Positions 24,433 through 33,000 are shown, counted from the first letter of the stretch. The stretch is DNA of 42,686 nucleotides from Myxococcus sp. RHSTA-1-4 (GCF_020037125.1 NZ_JAIQDG010000058.1:1-42686), one strand, 5' to 3'. Program-made: numbers and translations. The notes: generated by a model not told the origin, from the letters alone.

Positions 24433-25887
24433 CTACTCCAACAGCCGGGTCGCGCGGGAGGCCCATTCCTGGGCCTTTCCGCGATACGGCGGGAAGAACA
24501 CGGCGGCCAGCGATTTCATCCACTGCACCGTCACGGCCCGCTCGTGGCTGAAGGTCCGGAAGCCGTACACGCCGTGGTAGTGGCCCAGGCCGCTCATTCC
24601 CACCCCGCCGAAGGGCAGGTTGGGGTTGGCCACGTGGATGAGGACGTTGTTCACCACCGCCCCGCCGGACGTGGTGTTCTGGAACACCTCCTCCACCATG
24701 CGCTTGTCCTCGCTGAAGAGGTAGAGCGCCAGCGGCTTCCCGCCCGCCTGGATGTGGGCGTAGATTTCCTCCCGCGTCCGGTACGTCATCACCGGCAGCA
24801 CCGGGCCGAAAATCTCCCCTTCCATGATGGGCATGTCCGGCGTCACGCCCGACAGCACGGTGGGGGCGATGTAGCGCGAGGCCCCGTCCGCCACCCCGCC
24901 CACCTCCAGCTTCGCCCCCGCGGCCACCGAGCGGTCGACCAGGTCCTTCACCCGCTTCCAGGCCACCGGGTCCACCAGCCGCGCGAGGTCCGGGCTCGCC
25001 TGCCGCTCCGCCTCCGTGGCGCCGTAGAAGCGGGAGATGACGGCCCTCAGCGCGTCCAGGAAGGCCTGCTGCCGGGACTCATGGACGAAGACGTAGTCCG
25101 GCGCCACGCACGTCTGGCCGCCGTTGAGGAACTTGCCCCACGCGAGCGTCTCGGCGGTGGCGGCGAGGTCCGCGGACGGGTCGATGATGGCCGGCGACTT
25201 GCCGCCCAGCTCCAGCGTCACGCTGGCCAGGTGCTTCGCCGCGGCCTCCATCACCTTCCGGCCGATGCGCGGGTTGCCCGTGAAGAAGATGTGGTCGAAG
25301 GGCAGCTCCAGCAGCGCCTCCGCCACCTCCGCGCCGCCCTCGAACAGGGCCACCTCGTTCTCCGGGAAGACGTCCTTCACCAGCCGCGCCAGGAAGCGCG
25401 AGGTGTGCGGCGTCTTCTCACTGGGCTTGCAGATGACGGTGTTGCCCGCGGCGATGGCGGCCACCAGCGGCGCCATCAGGAGCTGGAACGGGTAGTTCCA
25501 CGGCGACAGCACCAGCACCACGCCCCGCGCCTCGTAGCGCACGTGGCTGGAGGAGCCCGCCAGCAAGAGCGGCGTGCCCACCCGCGTGGGCTTCATCCAC
25601 GACTTGAGGTGCTTCACCGTGTGGTTCAGCTCCTCCAGCGTGGGGTGCACCTCCGTCAGCTCCACCTCCATGGCGGGCTTGCGGAAGTCCTGGTGGATGG
25701 CCTCGGCCAGCTCCAGGCGCCGGGCCAGGATGGCCTCGCGCAGCCGCTTCAGCCGGGCAATGCGCTCGGCGGCGGTGGTGCGCGACATCGTCCAGCGGTG
25801 CGCGCGCTGGGCCTCGAACGCGGCGCGGATGCGCGCGACGTCGGCGGTGGGCGTCGTCTCGACAGGGGAGGAGAGGGCTTCAAGCAT
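24433..25887 (-). CDS. Aldehyde dehydrogenase, second of a tandem pair
   Basis: The 484-residue product (ATG 25887) is a clear paralogue of the downstream enzyme: WKFLNGGQTCVAPDYV-like catalytic Cys region, ELGGKSPAIIDPSADL with the Glu, PWNYPFQLLMAPLVAAIAAG, FFTGNPRIGRKVME, GEIFGPVLPVMTY and NPNLPFGGVGMSGLGHYHG. Its N-terminus is longer (MLEALSSPVETTPTADVARI). The two enzymes probably oxidise related long-chain or aromatic aldehydes; keeping both suggests different chain-length ranges (inference). It lies 53 bp downstream of the TetR gene. Confidence 0.9.
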   Translation of the reverse strand: MLEALSSPVETTPTADVARIRAAFEAQRAHRWTMSRTTAAERIARLKRLREAILARRLELAEAIHQDFRKPAMEVELTEVHPTLEELNHTVKHLKSWMKPTRVGTPLLLAGSSSHVRYEARGVVLVLSPWNYPFQLLMAPLVAAIAAGNTVICKPSEKTPHTSRFLARLVKDVFPENEVALFEGGAEVAEALLELPFDHIFFTGNPRIGRKVMEAAAKHLASVTLELGGKSPAIIDPSADLAATAETLAWGKFLNGGQTCVAPDYVFVHESRQQAFLDALRAVISRFYGATEAERQASPDLARLVDPVAWKRVKDLVDRSVAAGAKLEVGGVADGASRYIAPTVLSGVTPDMPIMEGEIFGPVLPVMTYRTREEIYAHIQAGGKPLALYLFSEDKRMVEEVFQNTTSGGAVVNNVLIHVANPNLPFGGVGMSGLGHYHGVYGFRTFSHERAVTVQWMKSLAAVFFPPYRGKAQEWASRATRLLE

Positions 25888-25940
25888 GGGGATGCTCCGG
25901 CTTCGAAAGGGAAGGACAGGGGTGTTCGGACAGCGGGGAA

Positions 25941-26621
25941 TCAGCGCGCTTCCAGCCCGCGCAGCAGGGTGGTGAGGGCGGCGGTCAGCTCGCCGGTGAA
26001 GTCCACCCTCAGCGGGGCCATGTGCGGCAGCGCCAGCACCTCGCGCGTCACCGGCGCCAGGTCCGCCATCTGCCGCAGGCCCGTCACCAGCGCGTGCAGG
26101 TGCATGAGGACGCGGGGGCCCTCGCCCTCCTTCAGGAAGGGCAGCCGCCGCTCCACCGTCGCGCCGGTGTGGAGCAGGGCCTCCAGCAGGTGCTCCTTGA
26201 ACTTCCGCACCTGCTCCACGGTGACGTTCTGTTCCAGCACCGTCTGCAAGAGCGCCAACAGCCGCGTCAACGACTCCTGGCCCTCCAGCGACTCGGCCAC
26301 CGTGCGCGCCAGCCGGGGGCCCGTCCACCGGCCCTCGCCGTGCTCCAGGAGCCCGTCCAGCTTCGCGAACCACGCGAAGAGCAGGTCCTCCAGCAGCGCC
26401 AGGAACAGCGCCTCCTTCGTGGGGAAGTAGAGGAACACCGTCCCCTTCGCCAGCTCCGCCCGCTCCGCCACATCCGCCATCTTCACGGCCGCGTACGAGG
26501 TGGCCTCGTAGAGCTTCAGCGCCTCGTCCAGGATGACGCGCCGCCGCGCCTCCTTGTCCTCGTCCTTCCGCGCCCGCTGGGGCAGCGCCCGCTTCGCCTT
26601 CGCCGCTGTGTGGCTGACCAT
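25941..26621 (-). CDS. TetR-family transcriptional regulator of the ALDH operon
   Basis: The 226-residue product has a TetR DNA-binding domain (about 25-72): RRRVILDEALKLYEATSYAA, VKMADVAERAELAKGTVFLY, FPTKEALFLALL. The ligand-binding part is about 150 residues of helices. The ATG at 26621 has no ribosome-binding site in front and lies 6 bp after a strong -10 box, so the mRNA is predicted to be leaderless. It heads the leftward operon with two aldehyde dehydrogenases, and three repeated dyads across its promoter make autoregulation likely. The inducer may be an aldehyde or fatty-acyl compound (inference). Confidence 0.9.
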   Translation of the reverse strand: MVSHTAAKAKRALPQRARKDEDKEARRRVILDEALKLYEATSYAAVKMADVAERAELAKGTVFLYFPTKEALFLALLEDLLFAWFAKLDGLLEHGEGRWTGPRLARTVAESLEGQESLTRLLALLQTVLEQNVTVEQVRKFKEHLLEALLHTGATVERRLPFLKEGEGPRVLMHLHALVTGLRQMADLAPVTREVLALPHMAPLRVDFTGELTAALTTLLRGLEAR

Positions 26622-26670
26622 GAGTCAGATATAGGTGACCCGGAGTCACCCGTCAAATGACTTTGAGTCA
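26615..26670 (-). promoter_or_regulatory. TetR promoter with three 13-bp operators
   Basis: On the minus strand, TTGACG (26656-26651) and TATATC (26633-26628) form a sigma-70-type promoter with an exact 17-bp spacer. Three copies of TGACTCnnnGTCA overlap it: 26615-26627 over the start codon, 26636-26648 inside the -35/-10 spacer (extended dyad GGTGACTCCGGGTCACC), and 26658-26670 just upstream of -35. Centres are 21-22 bp apart, two helical turns. Binding at any of these would block RNA polymerase. Confidence 0.75.
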
Positions 26671-26736
26671 CTTGCTGCGCAGGGCTGGGCGGCCGGTGAT
26701 TGGCTGGGTGTGGGTGGGTGTGCGAGGCTCGGGCGT

Positions 26737-27366
26737 ATGCGTCCCATTGAAGCCGAGCTCCTGTCGGGCAGCGCGCTGTACCGGGAGGTGGTGTTGGAGA
26801 AGCTGCTCCACGCGCGCGAGTCGGTGTGGATGGCCACGGCCAACGTGAAGGCCATGTACGTGGAGCACAAGGGCCGCTTCGTGCCGCTGGTGGAGGTGCT
26901 GGACGGGCTGGCCGCGCGAGGCGTGGCGCTGCGGCTGCTGCACGCGGAGCTGCCGAGCCGCCCCTTTCGCGCCGCGTTCGACGCGCGGGCGCGGCTCGTC
27001 GAGGGAGGGCTGGGGCTCAAGGTCTGCCCGCGCGTGCACTTCAAGGCGGTGGTGGTGGACGGGGCGTGGGCCTACCTGGGCAGCGCCAACCTCACCGGCG
27101 CGGGGCTGGGCGCCAAGGGCGACACGGCGCGCAACTTCGAGCTGGGCTTCGTCACCGAGGACTTCGACGTCATCGACCGGGTGACGGCCCTCTACGAGGC
27201 GGTGTGGAGCGGCGCCGAGTGCCGGACGTGCAAGCTGCGAGCGGTGTGCCCGGACCCCATCCTGCCCGCCAGCAAGCGGGTGTCACCCAAGCGGGGCACC
27301 CGGGGCGAGGCGCGGCTGGGCAAGGCCCGCCGGCTGCGGCGCCACACCTCCGAGTCCCGCGGATGA
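26737..27366 (+). CDS. Phospholipase-D-like protein with one HKD motif
   Basis: The 209-residue product from ATG 26737 (MRPIEAELL) has one complete PLD/HKD block, HFKAVVVDGAWAYLGSANLT, with His, Lys, Asp and the GSxN tail, plus an N-terminal ESVWMATANVKAMYV strand typical of the fold. Single-HKD enzymes dimerise to make one active site and act on phosphodiesters (lipid, DNA or RNA). Near the C-terminus is CRTCKLRAVC, then a basic tail (SKRVSPKRGTR). No signal peptide, so probably cytoplasmic; the basic tail hints at nucleic acid. It is divergent from TetR, with starts 115 bp apart. Confidence 0.8.
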   Translation: MRPIEAELLSGSALYREVVLEKLLHARESVWMATANVKAMYVEHKGRFVPLVEVLDGLAARGVALRLLHAELPSRPFRAAFDARARLVEGGLGLKVCPRVHFKAVVVDGAWAYLGSANLTGAGLGAKGDTARNFELGFVTEDFDVIDRVTALYEAVWSGAECRTCKLRAVCPDPILPASKRVSPKRGTRGEARLGKARRLRRHTSESRG

Positions 27367-27399
27367 TTCGGCGTTAGGTGTCCCGGCGTCCGCCGGGGT

Positions 27400-28332
27400 T
27401 CAATCCCCGACGACCTCGTCACCGCCCTGGGCGGACGCGTGAGGCGCGGCGCCCGCGGGCTCCAGGCTTCCCTCCTCGGCGTGGCCATGGCCGCTCTCTC
27501 CGGCCTCGGGCTCCGAGGGCGTCTTGCCCTGCTGCCTGTCCCGCCACGCGCTGGGGGACTCGCCCACCATCTTCCGGAAGAGGCTGCTGAAGTGCTGGAG
27601 CGAGGCGCAGCCCACCTCCACCGCCACCGCGGTGAGCTTCATGTTCGTCTCCAGGAGCAGCGACTGCGCCATGCGCACCTGCACGGCATTCAGCTCCGCC
27701 TGGAAGGACGTGCCCGCCTCCTTCAGCCGCCGCTGCATCGTCCGCTCGGACATGCCCATCTCCCGGGCCACGTCCGACAGGTTCACCTCCGGCAGCTTGC
27801 CCTTCATCACCTGGTGCAGCTCGCGCAGCAGCGGTGACTGGCCGGTGGCCTCCGCCACCAGGTCATTCAGCTTCGACAGGAGCGGCGCCGCCAGGGTGTC
27901 CGGCTGGCCCAGCCACTCCAGCGCCTGCGCCGGGTCCGAGAAGGCACGGCTGGGGTAGGCCCCCGACAGCAGCGTGTAGAAGCCGCCCACCACCGCGCCG
28001 ACGACGCCCTCCGGGCGCACCAGCGCCTGCCGCAGCACGGAGGTGCCGAAGGACTTCTCCCGGGGCTGCATGTACTTCACCAGCACCGTGAAGGCGGACG
28101 GGTCCGCGGCCTCCAGCCGGCGCGCGTCCACCAGCGAGGCATGTGGCTTCGCGGGGGCCAGCTCCACGTCCAGCACCTGCACGAGCCGGCGCACCTGTGT
28201 CTCTCCGGGGCGTCCCCAGAGGATGAAGCCACACAGGTCCTCCGAGGCGTACCAGTGGAGGTAGCCCTCCCCGACTAGGTAACGGCCGAGGGGGTCCCGG
28301 AGGTAATCGTCGACTCCGTCTGCCGATCGCAC
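27400..28332 (-). CDS. AraC-family transcriptional regulator
   Basis: The 310-residue product (GTG 28332) has an N-terminal AraC-binding (Arabinose_bd-like) region and a C-terminal AraC double HTH (about 185-270): VNLSDVAREMGMSERTMQRR, LKEAGTSFQAELNAVQVRMA, CASLQHFSSLFRKMVGESPS. A charged, probably disordered tail follows. The start lies within the last 58 bp of the desaturase gene, in another frame, which implies co-transcription. No closer start is available and no ribosome-binding site is obvious, so the exact N-terminus is uncertain. It may regulate lipid-related genes, as many of this subgroup do (inference). Confidence 0.85.
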   Translation of the reverse strand: MRSADGVDDYLRDPLGRYLVGEGYLHWYASEDLCGFILWGRPGETQVRRLVQVLDVELAPAKPHASLVDARRLEAADPSAFTVLVKYMQPREKSFGTSVLRQALVRPEGVVGAVVGGFYTLLSGAYPSRAFSDPAQALEWLGQPDTLAAPLLSKLNDLVAEATGQSPLLRELHQVMKGKLPEVNLSDVAREMGMSERTMQRRLKEAGTSFQAELNAVQVRMAQSLLLETNMKLTAVAVEVGCASLQHFSSLFRKMVGESPSAWRDRQQGKTPSEPEAGESGHGHAEEGSLEPAGAAPHASAQGGDEVVGD

Positions 28333-29174
28333 GGCTCGGCAGAATAGCGCTTCACCACGCGGGCCACCCAGTAGGGATTGATGGGTGAAAGTGGGGTGAT
28401 GAGGGCAGGCCGGACCAGGGACGAGGCGGCGAGCTCCCGGGTGAGCTCCGGCAGCTCGTACCAGGGGGCCTGGGGCTTCAGGTGGTGGGCCTGGTGGTAG
28501 CCGGCATTGAAGAAGAAGAGGTTGTACAGGCGCGAGGTGGAGGTGTTGCCCAGCGCGTCACGCTGGGTGGAGTCCGTCTCGAAGTGGGCCGCCAGGTTGA
28601 GCCAGAGGATGCACACCTGCCCCACCAGCAGGATGGCCCACCACGCCAGCCCCAGCGCCGGCCTCCAGAGGACGAGCGCCAGCAGCGTGCCGTCCACGAA
28701 GAGGAAGTCGAGCACCAGCTCCAGCCGCTGGTTGCGCTTCTTCGCCCAGCGCCACACCTGGGGCACCGTCTCGAAGGGCCAGAACCAGGGGGACAGCGCC
28801 GCGCGCAGGCAGTAGCGGAGGGCTCCCTCGCCCCTGCGCCGCTGGCCCCAGTCCCCCGGGCCGTCGTTGTACCGGTGGTGGTTGAAGTGGTGGATGTAGT
28901 AGCCGCGGTACGGGAAGCCACAGGCCATGCCCAGCGTCCGCGACACCACCCAGTGCGCCAGCTTCGGCCGGGCGATGGAGACGTGCATGTGGTTGTGCAG
29001 GACGGCGTAGTTCCAGAACAGCACCGCCCAGCCCAGCACGCTCATCCCCACGCGCCCCGCCCAGCCCAGGTGCTCCCAGCTCAGGATGAAGGTGGGGAAC
29101 CACACCCACCACAACGCGAGAACCGCGAGCTGCGGCAGGTCGAAGGTGGGCGGCGGGGGGCGGGCGCGAGTCAT
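28275..29174 (-). CDS. Membrane fatty acid desaturase
   Basis: The 299-residue integral membrane protein has three histidine boxes of the desaturase/hydroxylase superfamily: HNHMH (about 60), HHFNHH (about 95) and HQAHH (about 226), which bind two irons. Hydrophobic segments include LAVLALWWVWFPTFILSW, VGMSVLGWAVLFWNYAVL and LAWWAILLVGQVCILWL. The reaction would be O2-dependent desaturation or hydroxylation of an acyl chain or carotenoid-like lipid; regiospecificity cannot be told. The gene is first in a leftward pair with the overlapping AraC regulator. Confidence 0.9.
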   Translation of the reverse strand: MTRARPPPPTFDLPQLAVLALWWVWFPTFILSWEHLGWAGRVGMSVLGWAVLFWNYAVLHNHMHVSIARPKLAHWVVSRTLGMACGFPYRGYYIHHFNHHRYNDGPGDWGQRRRGEGALRYCLRAALSPWFWPFETVPQVWRWAKKRNQRLELVLDFLFVDGTLLALVLWRPALGLAWWAILLVGQVCILWLNLAAHFETDSTQRDALGNTSTSRLYNLFFFNAGYHQAHHLKPQAPWYELPELTRELAASSLVRPALITPLSPINPYWVARVVKRYSAEPCDRQTESTITSGTPSAVT

Positions 29175-29219
29175 GAAGACTCTAAGTACGCCTGCCCGTC
29201 ACCCGCTGCTTCACTCCAC

Positions 29220-29236
29220 GCGCCAAGCGCTTGCGC
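29220..29236. promoter_or_regulatory. Near-perfect dyad upstream of the desaturase
   Basis: GCGCCAAGCGCTTGCGC is a 17-bp dyad centred on AAGCGCTT, 46 bp upstream of the desaturase start codon. It could be a regulator-binding site for the desaturase/AraC unit. Nothing else was recognised in the 198-bp gap. Confidence 0.3.
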
Positions 29237-29372
29237 AAAGACGAAAGCCGCCCCCTGTTTCCCCCTTGGTGGGCCGGAAGGGGTCCCCTTCACCCCATAC
29301 CCGGTCCGTTGCGGCTCCCGCTCTTCCGCGCGCGGCGGAAGCAGTGGGCGGTGGCGTCCCGGAGCCGGGACG

Positions 29373-29732
29373 TCAGTTCTCGAGCGCGTGCGCGACCTGC
29401 CCCAACAGCCGCAGCTGCGGCGCGTCCAGCTTGCGCACCGTGCGCAGCAGGCGGCGGACCTCGGGACGCTCGCGGTACTCGGGCGGGTCCTCCGCCAGCG
29501 CGGGCGCGGCCTCGACGCCGGCCATGCCGAGCAGGACGTCCGAGGAGCAGTTGAGGACCAGGCACAGCTTGCGCAGCGTGCGGACACTGGGGAGCATGTG
29601 GCCGCGTTCCAGCCGGCCGTACACCTCGGTCGCGATGCCCACGCGCTCGGCCACGTCGGCCTGGGTCAGCTCCAGCCGCTGCCGCGCCGTGCGCACTGCG
29701 TTGCCAATGATGGTTGCCAGTCGTTGTTCCAT
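29373..29732 (-). CDS. Small Xre-type HTH regulator
   Basis: The 119-residue cytoplasmic protein has a cro/C1-type HTH at residues 10-68: ARQRLELTQADVAERVGI, ATEVYGRLERGHMLPSVRTL, RKLCLVLNCSSDVLLGM. The C-terminal half (about 80-119) is a charged helix that may dimerise. ATG 29732 is the only good start. It is divergent from pomY with a 420-bp gap and is followed by nothing in the same direction for 198 bp, so it is probably monocistronic. Confidence 0.85.
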   Translation of the reverse strand: MEQRLATIIGNAVRTARQRLELTQADVAERVGIATEVYGRLERGHMLPSVRTLRKLCLVLNCSSDVLLGMAGVEAAPALAEDPPEYRERPEVRRLLRTVRKLDAPQLRLLGQVAHALEN

Positions 29733-30152
29733 GGCGTGCGGAAACCTGTCGAAAAGAGGGCTTCACCCCCCGCCTTCGGGCGGAGAGGCTCCGGGGAGAA
29801 GTGACAACCGTCGGCTGCCTCGTGGAACACAGACTACGAGTCGGGTCTGACATTCCGGCGTTCCCGGAAGGGCGTGCGGAAGCGTCCGGAGTCGGCCGGG
29901 TTTGCCGCCTCGCGAGGACACTCGGAGCGCGTGGCGCGGAGCGGCGCGGGGGCCCGAAAAATCGGCCTGGGCGGCGTTGTCAATGGCGTGCTGGGCGGGG
30001 TTGGGAAAAGCCCTGGTGTTTCCGGGGTTTACGAAGGCGGGACGTCTGGCGTAGGTTGGGCCCCCCGGTGGGTACCGGGATACCGGTGCATCCGCTTCCG
30101 GTGACTCGGAACCGGGGGTGCAACGCGCCTCGCGGGGAGGGCTGTTGAGGTC
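29733..30152. other. 420-bp divergent intergenic region between the Xre gene and pomY
   Basis: No gene is apparent. A CCGCC-TTCG-GGCGG hairpin (UUCG-type tetraloop) at 29770-29783 lies in the predicted leader of the Xre gene. A possible pomY promoter is TTTACG (30028-30033), 18 bp, TAGGTT (30052-30057). A short hairpin TTCCG/CGGAA flanks GTGACT near 30092-30107. These assignments are tentative. Confidence 0.35.
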
Positions 30153-32000
30153 GTGAGCGACGAGCGTCCGGACGCGCTGCTCAAGAGCGCACTCGAGAAG
30201 ATCGTCTACTTCGAGGCTCGTGCGGAGCAGCTCCACAGTGAGCTGGACTCGACGCGCGAGGAGATGGCGCACCTGAGGCGCGAGCTGGCGGAGACGCACC
30301 AGCGCGAGCTGGAGCTGCGGCGCGAGGTGGCGGAGCTGGAAGTCCGCATCAGCCGCATGCAGACGGAGCGCGAGGAGCTGACGCGGCTCAACCAGGCGCT
30401 GCGCGGCGAGCGCAACCAGCTCATGGACAAGCTGCTGGACGCCAGCCGCATCCATGCGACGGGGCAGGAGCGCGACGACGAGGACGACGACCTCGGGCTG
30501 GACCTGGCCTCCTTCATTTCCCAGCTTCGCAGCGAGGTGCTGCTGCGCGGCGAGGCGGGCCCGGTGGCGCAGGGCGTGGTGGTGCCTCCGGCGCGTGGCC
30601 CGGCCGTGCCGCTGCGCGAGGCGGCCAGCGCCGTCTCCGACAGCGAGCCGCCCGTCCCATCCCTCGCGGAGAAGGTGCCGGAGGACAACCTGTCCCCGGT
30701 GGCGCGAGAGGCGCAGCGCTTCCTCCAGGCGGGCCGGCTGGGCGTGAGCGCGGCGCAGCACGCGGAGCTGTCCGCGCACGCGGGCTTTGGGGCCGCGGAT
30801 GAGTCGTTGTTCGGCTTCTCCGTGCGTGAGCTGTCCGCGCCGGACGCGGCCGCCCGGGTGCGCGCCGCCGAGCGGCTGAAGGCGCTGGCCCAGCCGGCCG
30901 CCGCGCCCGCGCTGGCCGCCGCGCTGCACGCGGAGACGGATGCCACGGCGCAGGTGGCGCTCTTGCAGGCCTTCGCCTCGCTGTGCCGGGAGCAGGGGGC
31001 TTCGGTGGTGTCGCCGCTCCTGTCGTCGCCGGTGCCGGAGGTGCGCATCGCGGCGCTCAAGGCGCTGTTGACGCTGGCGCCGACGGACGCGGCGCCGCAC
31101 CTGGCGCAGGCGATGAAGGACCCGGACCGCTCCGTGCGACGGCGCGCGTCGCTGCTGGCGCTGGGGCTGGAGGGTGAGACGGCGCGCCGGCTGGGCGAGG
31201 AGGCCATCCACGACTCGGACTCGGAGGTGCGCGCGCTGGCGGCGCTGGCGCTCGGGGCCGGCAGTGGAGAGAACGCGCGCACGCTGCTGCTGGGCGCGCT
31301 GGCGGACCGCGAGCCGCGCGTGCGCAAGGCGGCGGCGCAGAGCCTGTCGCGCATCCTCGGGCAGGACGTGTCCTCCGTGGTGGAGCTGGACGAGACGCAC
31401 CGCCGCCGGGAGATTCGCCGGCTGGCGACGTTGCCCATCAAGCCGGTGCGCGCCCGCCTGGACCAGCCCCGTCCCGTGGCCGCCGCGCCGGTGCAGGCCG
31501 TGGCCCAGGTGCAGGCCGTGGCTCCGGCCGCCGCCGAGCTCGTGCAGGTCGCGGCGCCCGCCCTGGTCGCCGTGGGCGCTTCGGCTCATGCCATGGTCGC
31601 GGCCTCCGCGCCCGCCGCCCCGAGTGCCCGTCCCGCGTCTCCGCCGCCCGTGGCCCGCGCCGCTCCTCCGGCGGCCCAGCCCGCGGCCTCACGCCTGTCT
31701 CCCGTCCAGGCGGCGCTGGTGGCCATGGGCGCCGTGCCCGGGCAGGCCGCGCCCGCGCCCCGGGCCTCCGTGCCCGCGCCCGTGGAGCCGCGTGCCACCC
31801 AGTCCCGGCCCGCCGCTTCCCCGGTGGAAGCGCTGTGCTCGCAGATGCTGGCGGAGGTCCGGTCCGCCGTCCGGGGCCGCTCGCTCGTCGAGCTGGCGGT
31901 CGCCCTGTCGGCCCCCGCGGAGCTCGCCCAGGAAGCACTCACCCTCCTGTCCGCCCGGGGTGCCATCGTCCGAAGGGGGCACAAATACTTCGCCGCTTGA
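30153..32000 (+). CDS. pomY: PomY, HEAT-repeat component of the Pom division-site system
   Basis: The 615-residue product starts at GTG 30153. Regions in order: coiled coil (about 5-100, LHSELDSTREEMAHLRREL), an acidic patch (DDEDDD), HEAT repeats (about 200-415, AAPHLAQAMKDPDRSVRRRA), an Ala/Pro-rich disordered stretch (about 440-565), and a C-terminal segment resembling a winged helix. In Myxococcus xanthus PomY has this architecture, is recruited by PomX, forms a condensate and promotes FtsZ-ring assembly at midcell. The call rests on architecture plus the unmistakable pomZ and pomX next door. It is somewhat shorter than I recall for M. xanthus; the difference is probably in the disordered part. 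Confidence 0.88.
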   Translation: MSDERPDALLKSALEKIVYFEARAEQLHSELDSTREEMAHLRRELAETHQRELELRREVAELEVRISRMQTEREELTRLNQALRGERNQLMDKLLDASRIHATGQERDDEDDDLGLDLASFISQLRSEVLLRGEAGPVAQGVVVPPARGPAVPLREAASAVSDSEPPVPSLAEKVPEDNLSPVAREAQRFLQAGRLGVSAAQHAELSAHAGFGAADESLFGFSVRELSAPDAAARVRAAERLKALAQPAAAPALAAALHAETDATAQVALLQAFASLCREQGASVVSPLLSSPVPEVRIAALKALLTLAPTDAAPHLAQAMKDPDRSVRRRASLLALGLEGETARRLGEEAIHDSDSEVRALAALALGAGSGENARTLLLGALADREPRVRKAAAQSLSRILGQDVSSVVELDETHRRREIRRLATLPIKPVRARLDQPRPVAAAPVQAVAQVQAVAPAAAELVQVAAPALVAVGASAHAMVAASAPAAPSARPASPPPVARAAPPAAQPAASRLSPVQAALVAMGAVPGQAAPAPRASVPAPVEPRATQSRPAASPVEALCSQMLAEVRSAVRGRSLVELAVALSAPAELAQEALTLLSARGAIVRRGHKYFAA

Positions 32001-32040
32001 GGCAAGGTAGCCGTTCCGCAGGTCTTTCGAAGGGTCGTCC

Positions 32041-33000
32041 ATGGAAGCGCCGACGTACAGCTCCAAGCAGGTGGCCGAGATGCTCGGCGTGTCCCCGAAG
32101 CAGATTCCGGAGGACGCGCGGAAGGAGGCCTACACCCCGGATGACATCTGGGAACTGCGCACGACGCTGAACGCGTTCCCCGCGCGCGTGGGCCACCGCC
32201 GGCAGCTCTTCCTCAACTTCAAGGGCGGCACCGGCAAGACGTCCCTGTCCACCTCCTACGCCTGGCGCCTGGCGGAGCTGGGCTACGCGGTCCTCCTCAT
32301 CGACCTCGACAGCCAGGGCCACGCCACCAAGTGCCTGGGCTACGAGGGCGAGGACTTCGAGAAGACCCTCCTGGACGTCCTCGTCCGCAAGACGCCCCTG
32401 GCCAAGGTCATCCAGAAGTCCACCCTGCCCAACCTGGACTTCATCCCCTCCAACCTGACGATGTCCACGGTGGACCTCGCGCTGATGCCCATGGCCGGCC
32501 GCGAGTTCAAGCTGCGCAATGCCCTCAAGGACGTGGAGGCGCAGTACGACATCATCGTCTTCGACGCGCCGCCGTCCTTCGGCCTGCTCAACCTCAACGC
32601 GCTGATGGCGGCGAACGACTTGTTCGTCCCCGTGCTCGCGGACTTCCTGTCGTTCCACGGCCTCAAGCTGCTGTTCGAGACCGTCCAGAGCCTGGAGGAG
32701 GACCTGAATCACGTGCTCGACCACGTCTTCATCGTGGTCAACTCCTTCAACGCCACCTTCAAGCTGGCGAAGGAGGCGCTGGAGGCGCTGCAGACGCACT
32801 ACCCGGAGTTCCTGCTGCCCACCATCATCCGGCAGTGCACCAAGTTCGCGCAGGCCTCCAGCGAGGGCCGCCCGGTGTTCGTCGCGGACCCCACCTCCAA
32901 GGGCGCCAACGACATCCAGGCCATGATTGACAACATCCTGCCGCGCCTCGTCGCCGCGGCAGCCGCCGCCCAGAAGAAGGGCACCCAGCAGGCCGGCTGA
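32041..33000 (+). CDS. pomZ: PomZ, ParA/MinD-type ATPase that positions the division site
   Basis: The 319-residue product has a deviant Walker A, FKGGTGKTSLS (Gly62, Lys66), LLIDLDSQGHATK with Asp90 (Walker A'), and IIVFDAPPSFGLLN (Walker B). Lys268 in the TIIRQCTKFAQ region corresponds to the residue needed for non-specific DNA binding. Positions 62, 66, 90 and 268 are those used for functional mutants in M. xanthus PomZ. ATP-bound dimers bind the nucleoid and move the PomX/PomY cluster to midcell. The first 45 residues (YSSKQVAEMLGVSPKQI) resemble a MerR-like HTH. It lies 40 bp after pomY, in the same operon. Confidence 0.95.
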   Translation: MEAPTYSSKQVAEMLGVSPKQIPEDARKEAYTPDDIWELRTTLNAFPARVGHRRQLFLNFKGGTGKTSLSTSYAWRLAELGYAVLLIDLDSQGHATKCLGYEGEDFEKTLLDVLVRKTPLAKVIQKSTLPNLDFIPSNLTMSTVDLALMPMAGREFKLRNALKDVEAQYDIIVFDAPPSFGLLNLNALMAANDLFVPVLADFLSFHGLKLLFETVQSLEEDLNHVLDHVFIVVNSFNATFKLAKEALEALQTHYPEFLLPTIIRQCTKFAQASSEGRPVFVADPTSKGANDIQAMIDNILPRLVAAAAAAQKKGTQQAG

